Assembly (NCBI RefSeq): GCF_900112035.1
Contig: NZ_FOKC01000010.1
Span: 90,951 to 154,950 of the forward strand
Direction of reading: 5' to 3'
Source: Nocardioides alpinus
GTDB taxonomy: Bacteria > Actinomycetota > Actinomycetes > Propionibacteriales > Nocardioidaceae
DNA: 64,000 bases
Shown: piece by piece, positions 40,119-48,637 of the stretch
Layout: every line of letters begins with the position of its first letter
Numbering within the stretch: the first letter of the stretch is position 1
The notes under the pieces: generated by a model
Database searches by the model: none
Seen by the model: only the letters and a program-made list of their open reading frames with translations
Told to the model about the DNA's origin: nothing
Translations under genes and position numbers: made by a program

Positions 40119-41069
40119 TCAGAGCAGGCCCTCGGCCTCCAGGAACTCCTTCGCCACGTCCTCCGGCTTGGCGCGGTCGACGGAGACCTGGCCGTTGAGC
40201 TCGGTGAGGTTCTCGGTGGTGAGCGCGGCCATCAGGTCGTTGAGGATGCCCTCGACGTCCGGGTTGTCGGCCAGCCACTCCGAGGAGACCGCGGGGATGA
40301 GGTTCTGCGCGGGCTGGATCTGCTTGTCGTCCTCGAGCAGCACCATCCCCTGGGACTCGAGCGTGCCGTCCGTGGTCGAGGTGAGGCCGAGCTGCGACTC
40401 GTTGTCGGCCACCGACTTGAAGACGTCGGCGGAGGCGAAGCCCAGCGGCAGGAACTCGGTCACGTCGATGCCGTAGTCGTCGGTCAGGCCCTTGCCGCAG
40501 TCGGTGCGGTCGGCGCAGTCCTCGGCGGCCGCGACCACCACGGACGTGCCCTCGAGGTCGGAGAGCTTGGTGACGCCCTCGGCCTCGGAGAACTCCTGGG
40601 TGACGAAGAACGCGTTGGTGTCGACCGCGGCGGAGGGGTCGAGGAGCGTGATGCCCTTGGCCTCGAGCAGGTCGGCGGCGGCCGAGACCGACTCGTCGGC
40701 GTCCGGCGTCGTCAGCGGCTCGGCGTCGGCGCCGTTCTCGGTCGTGTTGAGGAAGTCGACGATGCCGCCGACGTACTCCGGGACGAGCTGCACGGACTCG
40801 GGGAACTGGCCCGCGCCCATGTAGACGTCGCGGGTGCCGACGAGCTGCACCGAGGCGTCGTACCCCTCGGCGTCGAGGAGCTGCTCGTACATCGAGGCGA
40901 CGATCTGGACCTCACCGAAGTCCTGGCCGGAGATCTTGACCGCCCCCTTGTCGCTCGAGCCGGAGTCGGATCCTGCGTCGTCACTGGCCAGGTCGTCGCC
41001 GGCGCATGCCGCTCCGAGCAGGACCGTGCTGACTGCCAGCGCGCTGGCAGCGATTCGTCGTAGCTGCAT
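40119..41069 (-). CDS. Osmoprotectant (betaine/choline) ABC transporter substrate-binding lipoprotein
   Basis: 316 residues. The signal peptide ends in lipobox LLGAAC, so the mature protein is a lipoprotein. The body is OpuAC/ProX-like: VKISGQDFGEVQIVASMYEQ, VQLVPEYVGGIVDFL and QNLIPAVSSEWLADNPDV. ATG 41069 is chosen over 41078 because GAAGG lies 9 nt upstream. It is last of three minus-strand transporter genes. Confidence 0.9.
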   Translation of the reverse strand: MQLRRIAASALAVSTVLLGAACAGDDLASDDAGSDSGSSDKGAVKISGQDFGEVQIVASMYEQLLDAEGYDASVQLVGTRDVYMGAGQFPESVQLVPEYVGGIVDFLNTTENGADAEPLTTPDADESVSAAADLLEAKGITLLDPSAAVDTNAFFVTQEFSEAEGVTKLSDLEGTSVVVAAAEDCADRTDCGKGLTDDYGIDVTEFLPLGFASADVFKSVADNESQLGLTSTTDGTLESQGMVLLEDDKQIQPAQNLIPAVSSEWLADNPDVEGILNDLMAALTTENLTELNGQVSVDRAKPEDVAKEFLEAEGLL

Positions 41070-41124
41070 GTGATTCAACCTTCTGTGTCCCGCGACCTGG
41101 CGGTCACGCGTGTCCGGTCACTGC

Positions 41125-41868
41125 TCACGTGGTTGCGGGCAGTGGGCTGGTGGGGAGTGCATCGTCGTGCTTCTTCTTGGCCGTGCGCGGCACCGGGTCG
41201 ATCGCCCGCTGCGCGAGCGCGGCCAGCACCTCGAGGATCATCGCCACCACCGCGACAACCACGGCTCCGGCGATTCCCTTCCCGTAGTTGCTGTTGGCGA
41301 AGCCGTCGGTGATGATCCGGCCGAGCCCGGGACCCGCGACGAGCGCCGCGATCGTGGCTGTTGCCCAGACCTGCACCAGCGCCAGGCGTACGCCGCCGGC
41401 GACGAGCGGCATCGCGAGCGGGAGCTCGACGCGGCGGAACTGCTGCCAGCCGGTCATGCCCATCCCCCGGGCCGCCTCCTTGACCTCGCCGGCGACCTCG
41501 CGGATCGCGACGTAGGTGTTGGTGATGATCGGCGGGAGGGCGAAGAGGGTCAGCGCGATCAGGGTCGCGATGCCGGCGCGGCCGAACGGGCCGAAGGTCG
41601 CGATGCCCGGCCACTCGGCGGTCACCAGAAGCGCCAGGAGCGCGAAGGTCGGGATCGCCCGGCCCACGTTGGAGATGTTGATCGCGAGGAAGCCGCCACG
41701 TCCGATGTGCCCGAGCCACATGGCGAGCGGGAGCCCGATCGCCAGGGCCAGCACGAGCGCGGTGCCGGTGAGCAGCAGCTGCTGGACGAGGTAGCCCCAG
41801 ATGCCGCCGGTGCCGGTCCAGCTGCTGCCGTCGGACAGGTAGGCCCACACGTCACTGAAGACTCTCAT
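41125..41868 (-). CDS. Osmoprotectant ABC transporter permease
   Basis: A 247-residue ProW/OpuB-type permease with about six membrane segments. The EAA-type loop is EVKEAARGMGMTGWQQFRRVELPLAMP. It should form the channel with the second permease (42646) and be driven by the ATPase encoded on the plus strand at 42650. Confidence 0.92.
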   Translation of the reverse strand: MRVFSDVWAYLSDGSSWTGTGGIWGYLVQQLLLTGTALVLALAIGLPLAMWLGHIGRGGFLAINISNVGRAIPTFALLALLVTAEWPGIATFGPFGRAGIATLIALTLFALPPIITNTYVAIREVAGEVKEAARGMGMTGWQQFRRVELPLAMPLVAGGVRLALVQVWATATIAALVAGPGLGRIITDGFANSNYGKGIAGAVVVAVVAMILEVLAALAQRAIDPVPRTAKKKHDDALPTSPLPATT

Positions 41869-41944
41869 CCGCGTACTCGCTTCGCTCCGTGCGCGGCTGA
41901 GGCACGTCTGATGCGGTGCTCGATGACTCGCTCGCTGCGCTCGC

Positions 41945-42646
41945 TCATGCGCTCACCCGCGTCCGGGTCCACGGCGTCGCCAGTCGCTGGGCGCCGACGA
42001 TGAGCACGTCCAGCAGGACCGCGATGACCACGCAGAGCACGCAGGCGGCCATCAGCTCGGCCTTGAAGTTGGTGAGGACGCCGTCGGCGATGAGGTTGCC
42101 CAGCCCGCCGTGGGCGACCAGCGCGCCGACCGTGGTCAGGGCGACGGTCGACACCGTGGCGACCCGCAGGCCGGCCATCATCACGGGCAGCGCCAGTGGC
42201 AGCTCGATCTTCATCAGCTGGCTCGTACGTCCGTAGCCCAGACCGCGCGCCGATTCACGTACGTCGTCGGGCACCGACGCGAGGCCGTCGAGGACGCTGC
42301 GCACCAGGATCGTCAGCGCATAGAGGGCCAGGCCGAGCACGACGGTCGTCGCGGTGATGCCGGTGAACGGCACCAGCAGCGGGAAGAGCGCCAGCGACGG
42401 GACGGTGTAGAGGGCGGTGGAGACGCCCATGATGGCCGTCTCGAGCCGGACGTAGCGGCGCGCGAGGAGCGCCATCGGGAAGGCGATCGCGACCCCGAGG
42501 AGCACCGCGCTGATCGTGATCAGCAGGTGCTGGACCGTGGCGTCGACGAGCTCGGTGCGGTAGTCGGAGAGGTAGGCCGGGCACCACCAGTCGTTGACCG
42601 TGCGGTTGTAGCAGCTGGGCTCCGCTGCACTCACCAGTAAGGTCAC
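41945..42646 (-). CDS. Osmoprotectant ABC transporter permease
   Basis: A 233-residue ProW-type permease with about six segments. The loop VPDDVRESARGLGYGRTSQLMKIELPLALP contacts the ATPase. GTG 42646 is chosen for TAGCGT 7 nt upstream (42659-42654), which lies inside the first codons of the divergent ATPase gene. A 76-bp gap rich in CTCGCTGCGCTCGCTCAT-type sequence separates it from the next permease. Confidence 0.9.
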   Translation of the reverse strand: MTLLVSAAEPSCYNRTVNDWWCPAYLSDYRTELVDATVQHLLITISAVLLGVAIAFPMALLARRYVRLETAIMGVSTALYTVPSLALFPLLVPFTGITATTVVLGLALYALTILVRSVLDGLASVPDDVRESARGLGYGRTSQLMKIELPLALPVMMAGLRVATVSTVALTTVGALVAHGGLGNLIADGVLTNFKAELMAACVLCVVIAVLLDVLIVGAQRLATPWTRTRVSA

Positions 42647-42649
42647 TGC

Positions 42650-42659
<10 letters not shown>
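42638..42659. promoter_or_regulatory. Overlapping divergent leaderless promoters, osmoprotectant transporter
   Basis: Plus TAAGGT (42638-42643), 6 nt before ATG 42650; minus TAGCGT (42659-42654), 7 nt before GTG 42646. The start codons are 4 bp apart, so each -10 lies within the other gene's coding sequence. There is no true intergenic DNA, and the two transcription start sites nearly touch. Confidence 0.65.
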
Positions 42660-43669
<1,010 letters not shown>

Positions 43670-43681
43670 GTGGGTGTCGCG

Positions 43682-43728
43682 ACCACCGGCTGCCCGGTGG
43701 TTGCTGGGGTTCCTGTCCGTTGCAACGG
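43682..43728. terminator. Terminator hairpins between ATPase and GNAT genes
   Basis: ACCACCGG-n4-CCGGTGGT at 43682-43701 and the palindrome CCGTTGCAACGG at 43717-43728. The second uses the same TTGCAA centre as the terminator at 36792. Confidence 0.65.
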
Positions 43729-43752
43729 GCGGGAGGCGTACGAAAGGGACTG

Positions 43753-44835
43753 TCAGGTGACCGGTACCTGCCGGTGCCATGACTCCGTGACGTACTTCGT
43801 GCCCCATCCCATGGCGGTGTAGAGCCCGTCGGCACCGGTCGGTGAGTCGGCGTCGACCTCCAGCCCGACGCGGTCGCGCTGTCGCGAGGCGGCGTCGGCG
43901 ATGATCGTGCGGAGCAGCCCGGTCGCCACGCCGCGGCCGCGGGCGGACTCGAGGACGCCGAGGTAGGAGACGTACGACCCGTCGGGGCCGTTGCTCGACT
44001 CGCTCACCGTGCCGATGAGCGCACCGGCCGGCTCGACCTCGTCACCGTCGACGATCTCCGCCAGCCACCAGTGGTCCCAGCGGTGGCCGGGATCCTCGCG
44101 CAGGCGGTGGATGAACTCGTGGAACGTCTCCTCCGCCGAGTTGAAGTGGTCGGTGAAGGCGCCCTCGAGCACGTCGTGGATCGCGCGCAGGTCGGCCTCG
44201 GAGGGCATGCCGTCGCCCTGGCGCTCCACCAGCCGGAAGACGACGCCCTGGCGCTCCCACCGGGTGGGGTCGGGGACCAGTTCGGCCTCCGCCGCCTCGA
44301 CCGAACGGCTCATCTGCCACCACGTGCGGACCCGGTCGAAGCCCGCGTCGGCCAACCAGGCGTGCTGGCGCTCGTCCTCGGCGAAGGCGCCGGTGTCGAT
44401 CTGCTGCTCGGCCAGGCCACGGGCCGCGCCCACCGATTTCGCCTGGGCCTCGGCCCACTCGAACAGGACGTCGCTGCACCGGTCGGCCAGGTGCTCGTCG
44501 AGCTCACGGTCGACGACGTGGACGAAGAGCATCCGGCCCTCGGCGCGGTCGTGCACGCTCCCCCACGCCCGGATCGTGCCCTCGGGGTCGCGTACGACGA
44601 GGTTCTCGCGCATGGCCGTGCCGTGCGCGGAGATCTCCACCAGGACGTCGTCCTCGCCGGCTCCTGCCCAGCCGCGACCGACGCGCTCGTGGCCGCGCAG
44701 CAGCTCGGTCAGGCGGGCGACGGTCGCGGCGTCGGTGGGGTCGGGGGTGTCCGCCAGCCAACCCGCAGGGAGGCCGGGGTCCTCGGGAAGGACGTCGTCG
44801 GGGTCGCTCTCGAACCGGTTGTCCTCAGGGATCAC
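43753..44835 (-). CDS. Tandem GNAT-domain acetyltransferase
   Basis: 360 residues with two GNAT-like halves. The second has the acetyl-CoA loop LGVLESARGRGVATGLLRTI and ends GLYTAMGWGTKYVTESWHR; the first has NLVVRDPEGTIRAWGSVHDR. It probably acetylates an amine; the substrate is unknown. GTG 44835 is chosen; longer versions would read through the 48-bp palindromes upstream. Confidence 0.82.
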   Translation of the reverse strand: MIPEDNRFESDPDDVLPEDPGLPAGWLADTPDPTDAATVARLTELLRGHERVGRGWAGAGEDDVLVEISAHGTAMRENLVVRDPEGTIRAWGSVHDRAEGRMLFVHVVDRELDEHLADRCSDVLFEWAEAQAKSVGAARGLAEQQIDTGAFAEDERQHAWLADAGFDRVRTWWQMSRSVEAAEAELVPDPTRWERQGVVFRLVERQGDGMPSEADLRAIHDVLEGAFTDHFNSAEETFHEFIHRLREDPGHRWDHWWLAEIVDGDEVEPAGALIGTVSESSNGPDGSYVSYLGVLESARGRGVATGLLRTIIADAASRQRDRVGLEVDADSPTGADGLYTAMGWGTKYVTESWHRQVPVT

Positions 44836-44876
44836 GAGGCGACATTCTTCCGCACGCTTCGGCTTCGCCGCTCGGG

Positions 44877-44996
44877 CGGTGCGTGACGCAGGTTGTGGGC
44901 CGCCCGAACCTGTCTCACCCACCGACGCGCGGTGGGCGTACTGCTGGGCGGTGCGTGACGCAGGTTTCGGGCCATCCGAACCTGCCTCACTCACCG
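44877..44996. repeat. Pair of 48-bp palindromes
   Basis: Units 44877-44924 and 44949-44996, 72 bp start to start, share CGGTGCGTGACGCAGGTT at the left and CACCG at the right. Each folds on itself: CGGTG/CACCG, GTGA/TCAC, CAGGTT/AACCTG. They lie upstream of the GNAT gene and downstream of the coiled-coil protein gene (44836-45039 holds no gene). Confidence 0.8.
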
Positions 44997-45039
44997 CTCG
45001 CGGATGGATCACCCGGGCGGACGGCGTACGGCGTACGGC

Positions 45040-45657
45040 TCAGGCGCTGCGGTGCCCGCGGCGCGCGGCGGCGGCGTGGAGCGCCTCGACCTCGGAGCGC
45101 AGGACGTCGATCTCGGACTCGAGCTCGGCGACCGTGACGATGGCCTCGGCGGCGCGGGTCTCGGCGTCGTCGCGACCCTGCTCGGCAGCGGCGCGACCCT
45201 GCTCGGCGGCGGCGGCGCGTCGCGCCTCCTGGCCGCGCTTGAGGGTCTGCTCGGCGGCGTTCTTCTGCGCCGACGACAGGGCACGCTCGAGCACGTCGAG
45301 GGCTTCCTCGCGGTCGGAGATCTTGCGCTTCATGTCAGCGGCGAAGGCCGCCGACTCGGCCGTACGACGCTCCGTCAGGGCGCGGTACTCCTGGGCCTGG
45401 GCGGCCCGGTCCTGCGCGGCCTCGCGGCGGGCGACCATCAGCTCGGAGTGGGTGATGCGGGTCGCAGCTGCGCCGGCGAGCACGGCCACGACAGCGGCGA
45501 CGGCGGTGAAGCCGGCCGAGGAGGACGCCAGGGCGCCGATCACGATCACAGTCGCGAGGGCGAGCAGGCCGACGGCGACCACCAGGCGCGTGCTGCGCTG
45601 GCGGCGACGAGCGGGCGTGCGTGACGCCTGTGACTGGTGGGGCTGCGGGGAAGGCAT
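45040..45657 (-). CDS. Membrane-anchored coiled-coil protein, unknown function
   Basis: 205 residues: a basic N-terminus, two hydrophobic segments (RLVVAVGLLALATVIVIGAL, GFTAVAAVVAVLAGAAATRI), then about 120 residues of Ala/Glu/Arg-rich coiled coil (EEALDVLERALSSAQKNAAE). No family recognised. Position next to the DUF3180 gene resembles Rv3604c, also a membrane protein of unknown role. Confidence 0.72.
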   Translation of the reverse strand: MPSPQPHQSQASRTPARRRQRSTRLVVAVGLLALATVIVIGALASSSAGFTAVAAVVAVLAGAAATRITHSELMVARREAAQDRAAQAQEYRALTERRTAESAAFAADMKRKISDREEALDVLERALSSAQKNAAEQTLKRGQEARRAAAAEQGRAAAEQGRDDAETRAAEAIVTVAELESEIDVLRSEVEALHAAAARRGHRSA

Positions 45658-45666
45658 GGGGTCAGA

Positions 45667-46158
45667 CTAGGGCTGCGACCGGCCGCCGTCCGCGCGACAC
45701 GCGCGCTCCAGCACGAGCGAGGCAAGGGTCACGCCCAGCGCTCCCAGCGCCGCGACGGCCGATCGGAGGATCCACCGGTCGGCGTACTGGGACGCGTCGC
45801 CCAGCCAGCTGACCGCGTACCCGACGTAGCCGGCGGCCACGACGGTGCCGCCCAGCGCACACGCACGGGCGAGCACGAGACGGTTGACGGCCTGCTGCGG
45901 CTCGAGGCGTTGCCCGCGCACCTGCACGGTCTGCCACGTCTGCCAGGCGAGGAATCCCATGATCCCGGCGACCAGCACCAGCGCCAGGACCTGGGGCCAC
46001 GACACCAGGGGCGGACGGCCGGCGATCCGACTCAGCGCCGGGTGGATGCCCCACCCGATCACCAGCCCCGCGACGGCACACACGGTGAGCGCCCGGGCCG
46101 AGGTGGGGCGGAGCGTCCCGCGTGGCTCCGGAGGCTCCTCCGGACCGGACTCGCTCAC
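45667..46158 (-). CDS. DUF3180 membrane protein
   Basis: 163 residues with four hydrophobic segments (ALTVCAVAGLVIGWGI, WPQVLALVLVAGIMGFLAW). DUF3180 proteins follow folK in actinobacterial folate clusters (Rv3605c in M. tuberculosis); their function is not known. The GTG start is at 46158. About 27 bp just upstream (46162-46188) look like a shortened copy of the ~60-bp hairpin repeat. Confidence 0.85.
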   Translation of the reverse strand: MSESGPEEPPEPRGTLRPTSARALTVCAVAGLVIGWGIHPALSRIAGRPPLVSWPQVLALVLVAGIMGFLAWQTWQTVQVRGQRLEPQQAVNRLVLARACALGGTVVAAGYVGYAVSWLGDASQYADRWILRSAVAALGALGVTLASLVLERACRADGGRSQP

Positions 46159-46194
46159 GCGCGGTCCCAGCAGCGTCGTGGGGTGCTCACGCGG

Positions 46195-46254
46195 GGTCCC
46201 CGCGGCGTCGTGAGGGGGAGCGCAGCGGAGGAACAGGACGTCGTGGGGTGGTCA
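46195..46254 (-). repeat. ~60-bp hairpin repeat, copy C
   Basis: On the minus strand it starts with the folK stop codon (TGACCACCCCACGACG) and ends GACGCCGCGGGGACC. CCCCGCGGCGTC at one end pairs with GACGTCGTGGGG at the other if two G-U pairs are allowed, enclosing an AGCGCAGCGGAGG loop. Confidence 0.75.
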
Positions 46255-46821
46255 CTCGACCTCGAGGGCCAGGTCCTCGCGCTTGCGGACACCCGTCGAG
46301 TCGGTCGCCTCGAGCAGGTCGGCGATCGGGCCGAGCTCAGGGAAGACCGCGTCGGGCTCGAGGTCGTACCACGGCTGGAGCACGAACGCGCGCTGGTGGG
46401 CGCGGGGGTGCGGCAGGCGCAGGAAGTCCTCGTTGGAGCGACGGTCGCCCACCACGATGAGGTCGACGTCGAGGGTGCGCGGCGCGTTGCGCACGTCGCT
46501 GCGCTCGCGCTCGAAGGCGTCCTCGACCGCCAGCGCCCGCTCCATCAGCCGGGCGGCCGGGAGCGTGGTGTCGGCCAGGAGCACGGCGTTGAGGTAGGGG
46601 CCGGAGTCCCCGGGCGCGTCGACGGGGTCGGTCTCGTAGACCGGCGAGACGCCGGTGACGAAGAAGTCCGGGGTGTCGGCGAGCGCCTCTACGGCGCCCT
46701 GGAGGGCGGCCATCCGCTCACCCAGGTTGGACCCCAGGGCCAGGACCACCCGACGGATCGGGTGCATCTCACCGGTGAGGGAGTCGGCATCCACGATGTT
46801 GGGGTTGGGGGTCTCAGTCAT
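46252..46821 (-). CDS. folK: HPPK, 6-hydroxymethyl-dihydropterin pyrophosphokinase
   Basis: A 189-residue folate enzyme. VVLALGSNLGERMAALQGAV starts the fold; DVRNAPRTLDVDLIVVGD is the diagnostic ATP/pterin block, and LPHPRAHQRAFVLQPW follows. ATG 46821 overlaps folB by 8 bp. It acts between FolB and FolP in the pathway. Confidence 0.95.
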   Translation of the reverse strand: MTETPNPNIVDADSLTGEMHPIRRVVLALGSNLGERMAALQGAVEALADTPDFFVTGVSPVYETDPVDAPGDSGPYLNAVLLADTTLPAARLMERALAVEDAFERERSDVRNAPRTLDVDLIVVGDRRSNEDFLRLPHPRAHQRAFVLQPWYDLEPDAVFPELGPIADLLEATDSTGVRKREDLALEVE

Positions 46822-47188
46822 GAGCGTTGCCTCGCGTTCTGGTGATCGTCAGCGCGACGTCCGAGAACGTCGCGTCGATGGGTGCATCAGGTTTGTGGAG
46901 CGTGACTCGCGCCCATTCAACACGACTGTCCGTCAGGCACGAGTCCGCGATGCGCTGGACGACGGTTTCTATCAGGTCGACCGGGTCCCGCTCGACGGCA
47001 GCCTTCACGTCGGCGACCAGGCTGCCGTAGTTGACCGTGTCCGCCAGGTCGTCGGAGGCCGCGGCGGCGCGGGTGTCGAGGCCCAGGACGAGGTCGACGA
47101 CGAACGTCTGGCCCTCACGCTTCTCGAAGTCGAAGACCCCGTGGTGCGCCCAGCACTCGATGCCCGTCACGGCGAGCTCGTCAGTCAT
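46814..47188 (-). CDS. folB: Dihydroneopterin aldolase
   Basis: 124 residues. The start ELAVTGIECWAHHGVFDFEK, with the pterin-binding region, and VERDPVDLIETVVQRIADSC carry the FolB pattern. It cleaves dihydroneopterin to the FolK substrate. It overlaps folP by 8 bp upstream and folK by 8 bp downstream. Confidence 0.95.
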   Translation of the reverse strand: MTDELAVTGIECWAHHGVFDFEKREGQTFVVDLVLGLDTRAAAASDDLADTVNYGSLVADVKAAVERDPVDLIETVVQRIADSCLTDSRVEWARVTLHKPDAPIDATFSDVALTITRTRGNAHD

Positions 47189-48020
47189 GGGTGCTCCTCA
47201 GTGCGTCGACGACGGCTAGCGCGTCACGGGTGGCTCGTACGTCGTGCACGCGCAGGCAGTCGACGCCGCGCAGCGCCAGGAGGGCGACCAGGGCCGCATG
47301 GGCGTGCTCGCGCTCGTCGATCGCGCGCGGGACGCCGCCCTCGGCGAGCAGGGTGCCGAGGAACGACTTGCGGCTCGCCCCCACGAGCAGCGGGCAGCCC
47401 AGCTCGTCCAGCACGTCGAGCGCGGCGAGCAGCTGCCAGTTGTGGCCGGGCTGCTTGGCGAAACCCAGTCCCGGGTCGAGCAGGACCCGCTCGCGCGGGA
47501 CACCGGCGGCCTCGATCGAGGCGAGCCGCTCGCCCAGCTCCCGGCGTACGGTCTCGACGACCCCGTCGGGGGCGTAGTCGGTGAAGTCGCGCATCCGGTC
47601 GGCGTGGGCCCGCCAGTGCATCGCGACGTAGCGCGCCTCGCTGCCGGCGACGACGGCGAGGATCCTCGGGTCGGCGAGTCCGCCGGAGACGTCGTTGACG
47701 ATGCGGGCGCCGGCGTCCAGCGCCGCCTCGGCCACCTCGGCCCGCATCGTGTCGACCGACACGAGGGCGCCCGCACCCACGAGCTCGCGGATCACGGGCA
47801 CGACGCGGTCGAGCTCCTCCGCGACGAGCGGCCGGGTCGCGCCGGGACGCGTGGACTCGCCGCCGATGTCGAGGATGTCGGCACCCTGGGCGAGCAGCGA
47901 CCGACCGTGGGCGACCGCACTCTCGGTCGTGTCGTAGCGACCGCCGTCGGAGAACGAGTCGGGGGTGACGTTGACGATCCCCATCACCCGGGGAGCCTGT
48001 GGCCGGGCGGCCACGGTCAC
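47181..48020 (-). CDS. folP: Dihydropteroate synthase
   Basis: A 279-residue TIM barrel joining p-aminobenzoate to the pterin. VMGIVNVTPDSFSDGGRY, DILDIGGESTRPGA, IVNDVSGG, LLDPGLGFAKQPGHNW and LVGASRKSFLG are all present; this is the sulfonamide target. GTG 48020 overlaps the folE stop (GTGA). Confidence 0.96.
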   Translation of the reverse strand: MTVAARPQAPRVMGIVNVTPDSFSDGGRYDTTESAVAHGRSLLAQGADILDIGGESTRPGATRPLVAEELDRVVPVIRELVGAGALVSVDTMRAEVAEAALDAGARIVNDVSGGLADPRILAVVAGSEARYVAMHWRAHADRMRDFTDYAPDGVVETVRRELGERLASIEAAGVPRERVLLDPGLGFAKQPGHNWQLLAALDVLDELGCPLLVGASRKSFLGTLLAEGGVPRAIDEREHAHAALVALLALRGVDCLRVHDVRATRDALAVVDALRSTHD

Positions 48021-48637
48021 CTGGTGCCGGAGTGGATCAACGCCATCGCCTCGGCGCGCGTGGCCTGGTTCTTGAGGAACGAGCCGCGCACCGCCGACGT
48101 GATCGTGCGGGCACCGGCCTTCTTGACGCCGCGCATGGTCATGCAGAGGTGCTCGGCCTCGATCACGACGATGACGCCGCGCGCCTCGAGGATCTCCATG
48201 AGCGAGTCGGCCACCTGCGTGGTCAGCCGCTCCTGGACCTGCGGGCGCTTGGCGTAGACGTCGACGAGTCGAGCCAGCTTGGACAGGCCGGTGATCTTGC
48301 CGGTCCTGGCGGGGATGTAGCCCACGTGCGCCACCCCGGTGAACGGCACGAGGTGGTGCTCGCACATCGACCAGAGCTCGATGTCGCGCACCAGCACCAT
48401 CTCGTTGTGCCCGAGGTCGAAGGTGGTGGTGAGCACGTCGTGGGCGGTCTGCCGGATGCCCTGCGTCAGCTCGGCGTACGCCCTCGCGACGCGCGCCGGC
48501 GTGTCGAGGAGGCCCTCACGGTCCGGGTCCTCCCCCATCGCGGCCAGCAGCTCGCGGATCGCCGCCTCGGCCCTGGGGTGGTCGAAGGCCGGGATGTCCT
48601 CCGGCGCGCGCTCAGGGGTGGAGACGGGGTCGGTCAT
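48017..48637 (-). CDS. folE: GTP cyclohydrolase I
   Basis: A 206-residue zinc enzyme opening the folate pathway (GTP to dihydroneopterin triphosphate). Zinc and active-site blocks are SMCEHHLVPFTGVAHVGYIP and HLCMTMRGVKKAGARTITSA. ATG 48637 overlaps the ftsH stop (ATGA), so the fol genes are coupled to ftsH. Confidence 0.96.
   Translation of the reverse strand: MTDPVSTPERAPEDIPAFDHPRAEAAIRELLAAMGEDPDREGLLDTPARVARAYAELTQGIRQTAHDVLTTTFDLGHNEMVLVRDIELWSMCEHHLVPFTGVAHVGYIPARTGKITGLSKLARLVDVYAKRPQVQERLTTQVADSLMEILEARGVIVVIEAEHLCMTMRGVKKAGARTITSAVRGSFLKNQATRAEAMALIHSGTR

Noticed and set aside
41869..41944. A gene or mobile element between the two osmoprotectant permeases
   Set aside because: Only 76 bp; CTCGCTGCGCTCGCTC-type sequence is short and simple; no coding potential.
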